DNA of 64,000 bases from Schistocephalus solidus (taxonomy: Eukaryota > Platyhelminthes > Cestoda > Diphyllobothriidea > Diphyllobothriidae). Position 1 is the first letter of the stretch, and the number at the start of each line of letters is the position of its first letter. The stretch lies in assembly GCA_017591395.1 (NCBI GenBank), contig WEDG01007400.1:241354-305353 (forward strand), written 5' to 3'. Positions 1 through 9,500 of the stretch are shown one piece after another. The position numbers were made by a program, and so were the translations under genes. The notes beneath the pieces are model-generated. The model was not told where the DNA came from. It saw only the letters and a program-made list of their open reading frames with translations, and did no database searches.

Positions 1-240
1 GAACACCGTCTCCTGCTGTCCAACACCTTCTTCCGCCTTCCGACGCGGGAGAAGGCCACGTGGATGCACCCTCGGTCGCGGCGCTGGCATCTGCTGGACT
101 ATGTTCTCGTCCGGAGGCGAGATCGACAGGACGTGCTGGTAACCAAGGCGATCCGCGATGCCGATGGTTGGACAGATCACCGCCTTGTCATCTCCCAGAT
201 GAGGCTCCGACTGCAACCCCGACGAAGGCCCCCAAGGTAA
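1..240 (+). pseudogene. Endonuclease C-terminal fragment of ZF-LINE
   Basis: Frame 1 is open from the window start to TAA at 238-240. It contains [13 protein letters not shown] followed by a TDHRLVIS motif, which corresponds to the terminal SDHxxV catalytic block of APE-like LINE endonucleases. That block supplies the last Asp-His pair of the active site. The rest of the domain lies left of the window. The reading stops just after an Arg/Pro-rich stretch, at a point where a 5' splice-like AAG/GTAAGA also occurs. Confidence 0.75.
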
Positions 241-303
241 GAGGCCGCCATGTAAGTTAAATACTCTTTTTATTAAATTTGCCTGCTCACTGTTTTTGAT
301 TTC

Positions 304-555
304 AGCAACCAAATAACCGAGAAACTGGAGGACCTGCATGCTCCAGATGATAACGCTACCGTGGAGACACGATGGTGTCAACTGCGAAATGTCATCCAGT
401 CCACCGCCCTCGATGTACTCGGACGCGCACACCGTCGACACCAGGACTGGTTTGACGACAATGACGCCGACATCAGCAACTTACTCGCGGAGAAGAATAG
501 ACTACACAAAGCCTACATGGACCTTCGGACTGACGCCACCAAAGCAGCCTTTTTT
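304..555 (+). pseudogene. ZF-LINE linker between endonuclease and RT
   Basis: The same frame as the endonuclease reopens at about 301 and reads SNQITEKLEDL, then ETRWCQLRNVIQSTALDVLG and HQDWFDDNDADISNLLAEKN. This is the conserved linker of the family, immediately upstream of the RT domain. The frame is lost at the T-run near 549-556, where the continuation (RRLVQQRLREMQDAW) moves to another frame, consistent with a one-base insertion in the homopolymer. Confidence 0.7.
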
Positions 556-905
556 TCAGATGCCGGCGCCTTGTACAACAACGGCTGCGGGAGATGCAGG
601 ATGCCTGGATGATCCGAAAGGCTGAAGAAATCCAGGGGTATGCGGACCGCAATGAAATGAAAAACTTTTTCAAAGCCATCAAGGCCATCTACGGCCCGTG
701 TATCAAGGGGTCCGCACCGCTGCTCAGCTCTGATGGGACAACACTGCTGACAGAGAAATCGCAAATTCTGAAGCGCTGGGCCGAGCACTTCAGAAGTGTC
801 CTTAATTGCTCATCAGCCATCTCCGATGCTGCCATTGACCGGCTCCCTCAAGTGGACACGAACAATGACCTGGATCTGCCGCCTTCCCTACCAGAAACCA
901 TCCGG
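556..905 (+). pseudogene. ZF-LINE RT N-terminal segment
   Basis: The reading includes MQDAWMIRKAEEIQGYADRN, then an LLTEKSQILKRWAEHFRSVLN block and a DLDLPPSLPETIRP segment. These lie just N-terminal to the RT fingers in this family. The same EIQGYADRN-like block recurs, more diverged, in the tandem units at about 40.6, 47.7 and 56.1 kb. The frame shifts again at about 905, where the downstream QQISSGKAPGSDAIP motif lies in a different frame. Confidence 0.75.
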
Positions 906-907
906 CC

Positions 908-3562
908 GTGCAGCAGATTTCCAGCGGTAAAGCACCGGGATCCGACGCAATCCCACCGGAAGTCTACAAGCACGGTGGGCCCCGGCTGATGGCAGAACTC
1001 ACAACACTCTTCCAGGAGATGTGGCGCCAAGGACAAGTTCCTCAGGATTTCAAAGACGCGACCATCGTCCATCTCTATAAACAGAAGGGGAACCGGCAAC
1101 TTTATGATAATCACAGAGGCATCTAGTTGCTCATTATAGCCGGGAAGATCTTCGCCCGTATCCTTCTCAATCGTCTTAACGGTCACCTTGAGCAGGGCCT
1201 GCTCCCGGAAAGCCAATGTGGCTTCTGCCGACACCGCGGGACAACCGATATGATCTTCGCCGCCCGCCAGCTACAAGAGAAGTGTCAGGAGATGCGAACT
1301 CACCTATACACTACCTTCGTGGATCTAACGAAAGCCTTTGACACGGTGAATCGTGACGGACTGTGGAAAGTCATGCAGAAATTTGGTTGTCCTGAGCGGT
1401 TCACGCACATGGTGCGTCAGCTTCATGACGGGATGACGGCGCGCGTCACTGACAACGGGACGGTATCCGAAGCATTCGCAGTGACCAACGGAGTAAAGCA
1501 GGGCTGCGTACTGGCCCCCACCCTCTTCAGTCTCATGTTCTCGGCTATGCTGATGGACGCCTACCGTGATGAGCAGCCTGGTATTCGCATCGCCTACAGA
1601 ACTGACGGGCGCCTTCTCAACAGTCGGCGTATGCAGGCTCCAACGCGCGTGTCTACGACTACAGTCCATGACTTGCTCTTCGTGGACGACTGCGCCCTTA
1701 ACACCGTGACGGAGGAGGACATGCAAAGGAGCATGGACCTCTTCGCCGAAGGCTGCGCCGATTTTGGATTAACAATCAGTACAGCCAAAACGGTTGTCAT
1801 GCACCAGCCGCCACCCAGCGCGGAATACAATGCTCCTCGAATCAATGTCAACGGTGCTCAACTCAAAAACGTGGAGACCTTCGCTTATCTAGGAAGCACG
1901 ATTTCGCGCAACACGAGAATCGATGACGAGGTTGCCCAACAGATTTCCAAAGCTAGTCAGGCCTTCGGCCGACTGCAGGCCTCCGTGTGGAATCGCCACG
2001 GTATTCACCTGAACACCAAACTGAAGATGTACAAGGCCGTCGTCTTGTCGACACTCCTTTACGGAGCGGAAACCTGGACCGTCTACTCGAACCAAGCCAG
2101 GAAGCTGAATCACTTTCATCTCAGCTGCCTCCGCAGAATACTGAAGCTGAGATGGCAAGACAGGATACCGGACACGGAAGTCCTGCAGCGGACCGGAATC
2201 CTCAGCATCCATGCCATGCTGAGGCAAGTGCAGCTGCGATGGAGCGGCCACTTGGTAAGAATGGACGACGAGCGACTACCCAAACGACTTTTTCTACGGA
2301 GATGTCGCTACGGGTTCTCGTCGGCAGGGGGGTCAAAAAAACGACGCTACAAGGACACTTTGAAGAAATCGCTGAAGCAACTGCAAATCAACTCGGCGAC
2401 CTGGGAAGACCTCGCCCAGGATAGACCGGCATGGAGAAGATCAGTGAAGACTGGTTCAGCAATCTACGAGGCCAACCGGATCGCCGCCGCCAAGGCCAAA
2501 AGAGCGGCACGAAAGTCACCAGCGCCCCGCACCAACACCGCCAATGCCCAGGCCCTGCCAACATGCCCGCGCTGTCAACGCATCTTCCGCGCGCGAATCG
2601 GCCTGGTCGGACATCTTCGGACGCAATGCACCAACAATCCCACAATTCCAATTTCTACGTCAAATTCTGCCAACCCTCATTCTGTCTCCCCCACCCTCAC
2701 TCCTGACATCAATTCCATTACTCCCACCATCATAGAGACCACATCCATCTACTCATCGCCTGTTACCCCCACCACCGCAACCACCATTGCCTTCGCCTTC
2801 ACTACTTCCACCACAACCACCATCAGCGATGGAATCTCTCTTAGCTGTACTCAATGCGACCGCACATTCACCTCACGCATCGGCCTGGTCGGTCACTTGC
2901 GAATACATCGTACAGAGACCGGTGAGCCAGTGCCTGGAACACCATCACACAACAGAGATCGTCGCCTCCACTGCCCTCACTGTACTCGCGCATTCACTCA
3001 TCACATGGGCCTATTCGGTCACATGCGCATCCATAACAGCGGAATTCACCCCAATGCCGACAACACCGATAAACCATTCACACCCTCCGCTCCTGCCATT
3101 CTTAGCGCCCCTGCCACCCCCACTACCATGAATGACATCGCCCCAGCCTCTACCGATTTCTCCTGCCCACACTGCGCCCGCAACTTCAACTCACGCATCG
3201 GCCTGGCCGGTCACCTGCGAATCCATCGCACGGAGGCTGGTGAACCAGTGCCTGGGGCTCCGACATACAGTCGACGCGCCCGCTTTCACTGCCCTCACTG
3301 CTCCCGCACATTTACACACCGCATGGGCCTATTAGGATACATGCGCCTCCACGACAAACCTCCGGTAAACCACCGGAGGCTAAATCACATCAGCGCACAC
3401 TACTTTACCCTGATACATACGACAACACCCCTCACCATCATCATGTTTACCGAAGAATATCACGGTGTCCTAGAAACCGTGGCTTGGAAGGCTGCCAATC
3501 TGACGCTTCCACCAGACCACGCCGTCGGCTCAGTGTATGTGCTGTGTGTGTCGAGTGGCTGA
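908..3562 (+). pseudogene. Reverse transcriptase with five C-terminal zinc fingers, one amber stop
   Basis: One frame runs from 908 to 3562, broken only by TAG at 1124-1126 inside the HRGI-x-LL motif. RT landmarks, numbered from 1127, are [11 protein letters not shown] near residue 64, NGVKQGC before residue 130, the catalytic FVDD at 185-188 (bases 1679-1690; usually FADD in this family) and LLYGAETWT. After RWSGHLVRM come five fingers whose first Cys is near residues 480 (CCHC), 574, 616, 680 and 722. They are separated by long Ser/Thr/Pro spacers. The fingers share an [11 protein letters not shown] core and [14 protein letters not shown] linkers. They probably bind nucleic acid during integration, which is inference. 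A short stretch at 2289-2341 is read in a shifted frame between a T-run and an A-run. Confidence 0.85.
3359..3379 (+). other. Perfect 8-bp hairpin near the end of the ZF-LINE ORF
   Basis: CCTCCGGT and ACCGGAGG pair across a 5-base loop, just after the fifth finger. A related stretch in the minus-strand fragment at about 15185-15210 has lost the perfect pairing. It could be an RNA structure of the element or chance. Confidence 0.5.
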
Positions 3563-4240
3563 CCAGTGGACTGGGAGTCAGACGGCGATGGCTGCTCCAT
3601 ATCCCCTGAGTTTGTGAATCCTGGTGTGTGCGTTATGGGGGCCAGGTCATGCTGTGGAGCGCGGAGACGGGTACGCCGATCCGTCAGCCAATGCGCCCAC
3701 TCCCACATCAGGCAACTGACCGGCTCGGACAGTGGTCTGACTGTGGGGGTGAAGAGAGTGAGGTCGACAGCTCAGTGCATATTCCTCACTATAAAACAAT
3801 CTGACGCGCTTGAAACTATCACGGTGCGCTAAAAGCCGTGGCTTGGAAGGTTGCCAACTGACGGGATAACTCGGACCGCGTGGTCAGCCCAATGTGTGTT
3901 TTGTGTGGAGTGGCTGACTGGCGGACTGAGAGTCAGGTTGCAATGGCTCCTTCTTAATGTGGCCTTTATGGCACTCTCACTCCGTGGGATCCGAGCCAGG
4001 TGTGGTGGCACGCCCAGGGGCGGCTCCGGCCGCGCCAGCCACCTGCGCCCTCTCCCATCTCCGGTCTTCTTGACTCTGTCTTGACACCGGGCTCAGGTGG
4101 GGGAGGAGGAGAGAGTGCGGTAGCTGCAGCGCAAGGCTACTATCACTTAAAACTAATTCACGCATAAGTCACCGTCCCTGCACCACCTGGTGTGGAGCAT
4201 ACGGTGGACCTCGTCGAAATCGACGGTCGAACTGTCAACG
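3463..4240 (+). repeat. ZF-LINE 3' tail, internally duplicated
   Basis: The tail holds two tandem versions of a module that begins with a CACGGTG...CCGTGGCTTGGAAGG phrase (near 3463 and 3820). It is followed by GGGATCCGAGCCAGGTGTGG and TCACCGTCCCTGCACCACC, and ends in GTGGACCTCGTCGAAATCGA. This tail is the most frequent repeat of the window, recurring on either strand near 13.6, 14.4, 15.1, 15.7, 18.3, 33.3, 35.5, 42.2, 48.4, 50.5, 56.8 and 58.9 kb. Confidence 0.75.
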
Positions 4241-5060
4241 TAGATTAGGAAGAGTAGGGGGCCCAAAACAGAACCCTGTGGAACACCAATTTCTACTTTT
4301 GCCCATTCTGAGCTAGAGTTTCCAACAACAACTCTCTGTACTCTGAAAGACAAGAAACTCTTGATCCAATTTAACAGTTTTACTTGAATTCCTACGTTCC
4401 AAATCTTCTGTAAAAGAAGCCCGTGGGGTACACTATCAAAGGCCTTTTTGAAGTCAAAAAATACAACATCTACTGCATGACACTTATCTGTGGCCTTTGT
4501 CCATTTCTCGTGCGACTGAAGGGCACTCGTGAGACAGGAACGTCCTGGACGGAAGCCGTGTTCGGCATCGCATAGAATTTGGTTGTTTTCAGATAGCGCA
4601 TTAAATGCCTCTTGATAATACGCTCCATTATTTTACACGCTATGCAAGTTAAACTGACAGGGCGGTAATTTTCACAGTCGAGTCGTGAACCTTTCTTTAT
4701 AGATTGGGGTGATGAATGCACACTTCCATTCTTCCGGGAGTTTGCTTTCTTCAAAGGACTTTTGGAATATGATGGACAATGGTAAACACAGTTCATCAGC
4801 AAGTTCTCTAAGTATTAATGCAGGAATTCTATCTTGCCCAGGCAACTTGGCAGGCTTTATACGAAGTAATTCGGTTCTAAATATGATCGATGAAAAGTCT
4901 AGGTGTAGGTCCTCTGTTGTCGATGAGGAGGAGGTGGATGAGGAAGGAAAATGAGGGGTATACATTGGTTGACAAACTGGTGGAATAGCAGCAAAATTAT
5001 AAGGCTCTCAGGTGAAGATGGTCTGAAATAATTTTGAAAGAATGGATGCTTTAACCTGAT
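4241..5060 (-). mobile_element. CR1/Jockey-like LINE fragment (RT domain), degenerate
   Basis: Read right to left, the minus strand gives HPKMLYGYIRNTKRI-like pre-RT sequence (from about 5165), then PGQDRIPALILRELADEL, LPEEWKCAFITPIYK, DCENYRPVSLTCIACKIMER and GVPQGSVLGPLLFLIYV. These are RT fingers and palm motifs in the right order for a CR1/Jockey-type LINE, clearly distinct from ZF-LINE. Frames change at least three times and the YxDD region is missing. The fragment abuts the 3' tail of the ZF-LINE on the opposite strand. Confidence 0.75.
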
Positions 5061-5154
5061 CGTCGGTCTCCAAGTTTCCGTCTGCAGACCTATGGGCAGG
5101 GCTCATTTCCAAAATTCTCTTTGTATTCCGTATGTAGCCATATAGCATTTTGGG

Positions 5155-5405
5155 GTGTTCCAACGATTTTTGCAGATCGGGGCGATGAATGCGCACTTCT
5201 ATTCTTCCGGGAGTTTGCTTTCTTCAAAGGACTTTTGGAATATGATGGACAGTGGTACACACAGTTCGTTAGCAAGTTCTCTAAGTGCTAATGCAGGAAT
5301 TCTATCCGGCCCAGGCGACTTGGCAGGCTTTATACGGAGTAATTCGGTTTTAACTACGGCGAGTTATGTTGCTGCTTCTGATACTGGTTTGCTTATATCT
5401 GGGCG
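5155..5405 (-). mobile_element. Second copy of the CR1-like LINE segment
   Basis: About 170 bases repeat the neighbouring fragment (4710-4870) with roughly nine-tenths identity by eye. This includes the stretch coding IIFQKSFEESKLPEE on the minus strand. Either two insertions of the same family sit side by side or a local duplication occurred. No intact ORF is present. Confidence 0.65.
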
Positions 5406-5668
5406 ATGGATTCCCAAGTAGTCGACCAGGTTGCTGCATGATGTGAGTATGCGATCGTCATGGGGATAGGTTGGGAGAGAGCCCACATTACTGATAATGG
5501 GTGGCGGTGGTGGTGAGGGAAGAAGCTGATAGGGCATCGTATGTTTTCTCAACACTGGCGGAGTTTTGATAGACTGTAGTAGTGGTCGTCGTCATCGCAA
5601 GGTTTGTGGCAGAGGTGCTGGAGGTGGTGGGAGTCAATTAAACCGAAGGCGAGGTCTTTGAAATGTGA

Positions 5669-6064
5669 TCAAAATGTGTAGTGGCTGTGGTGGTCATCGA
5701 GGTGGTTGGTTAATGTGTAATAAGTGAGCGTTGTGGAGGAAGCATGTGGGGTTGTCGAGTTGTTGTTACATCGATCTCGAGATGTCCCACGATACAGATC
5801 CATGTGCGGCATGTTTATTGTCAATGCGATCATGTTGGATTGGGGGTTAGCATTGTGGATCGGAGGAGCTAGGGGCTTGCAAGCGTTTCTTCTGTCTTTA
5901 ACAGTGGAGAGCCGGTTGCCACCGTTAATTGCTGCCTCGGTACTCATAAAGATTCTCCATGTTAGACAATCGTGGGCGATGTCGTAACAAGTAGCCAAAT
6001 TAATTTGTAGATCATTAAGGGAAGTCCATTGGCTGCCTTTGGCGGTGGCCCTCTGGGTACTCAA
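5669..6064 (-). pseudogene. Diverged ZF-LINE fragment (RT C-terminus to first finger spacer)
   Basis: The minus strand is open for 131 codons. It aligns by eye with the part of ZF-LINE between [20 protein letters not shown] and the first finger. It reads SLNDLQINLATCYDIAHDC, then TEAAINGGNRLSTVKDRRNA for the usual [17 protein letters not shown]. The finger cysteines are lost. The divergence suggests an old insertion. The flanking 5460-5660 is low-complexity GGT/GTGG sequence, compatible with the Thr/Pro spacer of the same element. Confidence 0.55.
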
Positions 6065-7163
6065 ATAAAAATATATATATATATCTATCAGTCAGCTTCG
6101 TCATCCTTCATGGTGAGCGTAGGTAGGGACGTCTTCGCAGAAGAATCCGTTGAGTATTCCAAAAATAACTCGTTTTCTGGAGCATATTTCATGGTAGGCA
6201 AAGATAAATTACATTTAAGAGTAAATTTAAGAACGATTAAGCACAAACCCTACAGCATTTTGTAAGTTTGCATTCAAAAATATGCAACCCAAACATAAAA
6301 AACGTTAGCGAACATTGAAAACAGTGGTAAAGTTGAAAGATTTGGGCTTATAATTTGAGAACGAAGATAGGCCTGCCTTACCCAAATTTGACCCGATCCG
6401 TAGATGCTATCATATTATCGTTATCAGGAAACATGTTTTGAAGACGGCTGCATCATCAATTTGGTGCATTTCAAGAGAGTGCGTATAGACTTTAGACTCT
6501 GCAACTCTCACCAAACCTTCCGAAGGCCCGCGGACAGAGACCTCTATGGCCACCCTGCTATATGCTCATATCATGAAAGCATCTAAGTAGCAAATACTAC
6601 TTTTGAGGAACCTAGGGACACCTATTGACAGTCTCCAAAAGGTTGGAAATCCAAAATGCGTCCAACGTTGTAATCTGCGATTACTACCTTCAACTTCATT
6701 ATAATCTGGAACTTCTTATATAAAAGAAGGTTGTGCATTCCGGCTCATTTCGGCTAAACTATAATCAACAACAACAATGTCCCACATCTATATTTGAATA
6801 TTCAGCAAAGACCTTAATAAAATTGATGTAGAAAACCCCGTAGGAAGGAGTCAAGAAACAGTAGCACCACAAAAATAAAAAAAGCATTTAATAAGTTTTA
6901 AAAACACAAATAAAAAGTTATAAGTGTGATACACGGTGGTTGGATTTTACTGGACTGAAATTTGGAAGGAAAATCAAAATAGTTGTATAGTTTTGCATAT
7001 TGTGGACTTTTGTCGCGGCACGTTCCTGCCTTTTCTGATTGTATATTCTCAGTGGTCGTGGTGTACATCTTCAGCTTTGAAGGCAGCCGTCGCCTAAATA
7101 GAAAGAAGGGCGGACCAAATACGTCTACAACGTGCAGCTGTTATACTAGTTCCCGGCGTCCAC
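6065..7163. other. No gene recognised; AT-rich intergenic sequence upstream of GTF2H5
   Basis: The stretch starts with a short (AT)n run at 6072-6083. No long ORF, transposon motif or RNA gene is visible. It should contain the promoter and 5' UTR of GTF2H5, but I see no convincing TATA box or initiator. Confidence 0.5.
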
Positions 7164-7420
7164 ATGGTTAACGTGCATAAGGGTGTCCTGATCAGATGGT
7201 ACTTAATTATTTATTTCACCCTCTCGTCAAAAGTGACCCAGCTATGAAACAGTTTCTGATTCATCTATCGGAAAATCTGATTCTTGGAACCCAGTTTCTT
7301 TACAATGATCTGGATGACTGCCATATCTTTATTGATCCCGAAGTTCTTCCAAAGCTCCAGGAGCAGGTCGATAATCTAATGGAGAAACTGTCTTTTCCCC
7401 TCGCTACTGATGCTGATTAA
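7164..7420 (+). CDS. GTF2H5: General transcription factor IIH subunit 5 (TTDA/Tfb5), complete, two exons
   Basis: Exon 1 is 7164-7198 and exon 2 is 7234-7420; they join inside a Cys codon to give 73 residues (human protein 71). The start reads MVNVHKGVLIRC and runs into DPAMKQFLIHLSEN, then LYNDLDDCHIFIDPE and LQEQVDNLMEKLSF. These follow the human protein nearly residue for residue with no gaps until the tail. GTF2H5 is the smallest core subunit of TFIIH. It stabilises the complex and stimulates the XPB-type helicase in nucleotide excision repair and transcription initiation, in the nucleus. The start ATG is chosen because MVNV is the conserved N-terminus; the ATG at 7196 would lose it. No frame lesion is seen, so it looks functional. 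Confidence 0.93.
7199..7233 (+). other. 35-bp mini-intron of GTF2H5
   Basis: The intron begins GTACTT and ends AAAAG, with a pyrimidine-rich TTTCACCCTCTC before the acceptor. Removing it restores the conserved LI-x-CDPAMK sequence exactly. Introns of 30-45 bp near the 5' end of genes are a known flatworm feature. Confidence 0.88.
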
Positions 7421-7483
7421 CTGTTTGTTTGGCCATACTGCGAAATTTAAGGCATGCTTTTCACGGATTGAACGTGAGTCGGT

Positions 7484-7489
7484 AATAAA
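7484..7489 (+). promoter_or_regulatory. Polyadenylation signal AATAAA of GTF2H5
   Basis: A canonical AATAAA lies 64 bases after the GTF2H5 stop codon, a usual distance for a compact 3' UTR. No competing signal lies between them. Confidence 0.65.
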
Positions 7490-8744
7490 ACCATGAGATC
7501 TAATATGCTGTGGTCAGAACTATTGGCTTCTCACTAGCCCATGCGCGATTTACGTCATTTATGAACATGTTTTTTTCTTATAAATAATAAAATTGTAAAG
7601 CCTTTGATCCACACGATCGTTCTCTTTCCAGTTCATAGGTCCCCCAACTATGGAGGAACAAAGAACCGGTGATAAATAACTTATCAGCTTGTGCGTTCTT
7701 TATCTGGCAAATTAGGAAGCACCGCTAATTGGCATGCCTATGGTTTTGTTTAGATACAGGCGACCAAATGGCTTGCGCTTAAAATGGTAGGATAGACTGG
7801 CTAAGGCGCTCTGAAGTAGGAATAAGAAAGAATCATTAAATGCTTCGATCACATCATGCCGAAAAACACAAAGATTATCTGCCCTTCCTTCATTTTTATC
7901 CATTAAAGCTGTCCAAATTTTGATGTATCAGTCTAGGTCGACCCTTATATCTTAATTATAAAAAGTGTTCATTTTTTCGATTCCGCATGCAAAACGAACT
8001 TGATAGCTACCTGTCATTCTATGAATAGTCAGCTATTAATGATGATGCTGATAAAGACAGTGACCAATAAAACAGCAATCAGATTATCCTTGCCTATGTC
8101 CTCGTCCACTGAAAATGTCACATACCAGCTCTGTGGACTAATCGATGCCATACAACGCTATCTCTGAAATAACTGTCTGATACGGAGATAATTGTTTGGA
8201 CGCCGGTTCTTGAGGATGCTGATTACATGCATAGCCTGCTATCGACCACATACTCTGTGCTTATACACACTGGCTTGGTGTAAGCTCACAGGGATTGGTC
8301 TATGGTATTGTTGCATGACGGAGGCCTGAATAAACCTGAAACATCTGTTGCCTCCGTCTCAGTTGCGTCGCCAGTTGCTCACGTGGCAGGCCATTCTGGG
8401 CAGGAAATAAAACCGATTTACCCAGAGATACCAATCTGATCGCTTTATACCTATTTAGGTCCGCGTATTTTTCGACGAGACCTAAATAAACAGAATAATG
8501 GGATAGCGTATTCGAGTAACAGCTACCGTTTTTGATGTCTGGTGCCTCGATTATCGCATGTGAACATTATCTTGTGTATTGGAGTCTATTATTTCGGCCT
8601 TTCGTTCTCTTCCGATTTTGCCCTTGGAGGTCTATGAGCAGCGGCACCACACAGTCATAATGCCCCGATCAGCCGCTTGACAAGACTCGGATGGTCGACA
8701 AAAATCAGCAATAGTTTGGTTCATTACCGAGACGAATAAAGCTA
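7490..8744. other. No gene recognised
   Basis: AT-rich unique sequence with only short ORFs. No RT, transposase or RNA signature was seen on either strand. Confidence 0.45.
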
Positions 8745-9500
8745 TGCTAACGACTACTTGGAATTATACATGGTACGACTGCAGTCTTGCCAGATCTAGC
8801 CGAACTCGATGAATGACGATTCGCGGGAGCAGATCTAGACGCCTCCTCGTCAGCGACAGAGACCGAATACCAAAGGTAAAAGAACCACTTCCCTTTCTTA
8901 GAGAGCTGTTTCGACGTAGATTTTGAGTCGACCCCTCCCTCGAAGTCTCCGATTGGGTTACGGTTCTGGATCGAGGGCAGCAACACTGAGTTCGTGAGCT
9001 GGACAGCAAAAAAAGTGTCAAAACAACTTCAGTCGTCTTTCTTGGATGGACAAAGACATCCACTCGATATTGTGGCAGCGAGTGTGGACTGTCTTATTTG
9101 ATACGAAAGTTGTGTACTTCATTCGTCAGGCAGCGATGTTTAACCGCCTTAAGTCTTTGGCCATTAATTTTTAGCTTCCCTCCTGATCAGGGATGCAGCT
9201 TGAAAACACTTGTCTTCCCAGCCTGTATGGATAAGTCTACCGATTTAGCGACCTCATTCACCCATGACGCCATATACGGTTTGCACTATAGCTTGAAGTT
9301 AGCAAGGCGATACCATCAGCGTAGTCGAGATAGATCAGCCGGTGTCCGGGTGTAAACTCAACACCGTGAACTTCGTGTGGAGCCTTCCTGAGAATCAAGT
9401 CATTGGCAATTTTTACAGAATTGGCAACATGATACAAACTTATCGGACGAGAGACTTAAGACCGAACGTTCGGGAGAGATTGTCATGTCACAGATACTTG
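8745..9500 (-). mobile_element. LINE-B fragment with internal deletion
   Basis: Two blocks match the better LINE-B copy at 23640-24440 in order and strand. At 8870-9090 the shared phrases are CAGTCGTCTTTCT and GACAGCGAGTGTGGACTGTC-like sequence. At 9190-9370 they are GGATGCAGCTTGAAAA and TAGTCGAGRT...AGCCGGTGTC. Roughly 350 bases present in the other copy are missing between them. No ORF of the element is intact. The 161-codon plus-strand ORF over 9342-9827 partly overlaps this relic and has no protein signature. Confidence 0.6.

Larger units (their letters stand above)
1..4240 (+). mobile_element. ZF-LINE: non-LTR retrotransposon with C-terminal zinc fingers, 5'-truncated by the window edge
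   Basis: The order of parts is endonuclease C-terminus, linker, reverse transcriptase, five C2H2-type fingers and a long 3' tail, all on the plus strand. Non-LTR elements copy themselves by target-primed reverse transcription. The APE-type endonuclease nicks DNA and the RT copies the element RNA. This copy is dead. It has a stop after the endonuclease, frame changes near 550 and 905, and an amber codon at 1124-1126. Wording such as the [19 protein letters not shown] and [13 protein letters not shown] motifs matches a family I know as abundant in diphyllobothriidean tapeworms. The right boundary is set where a different LINE begins on the other strand. Confidence 0.85.
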
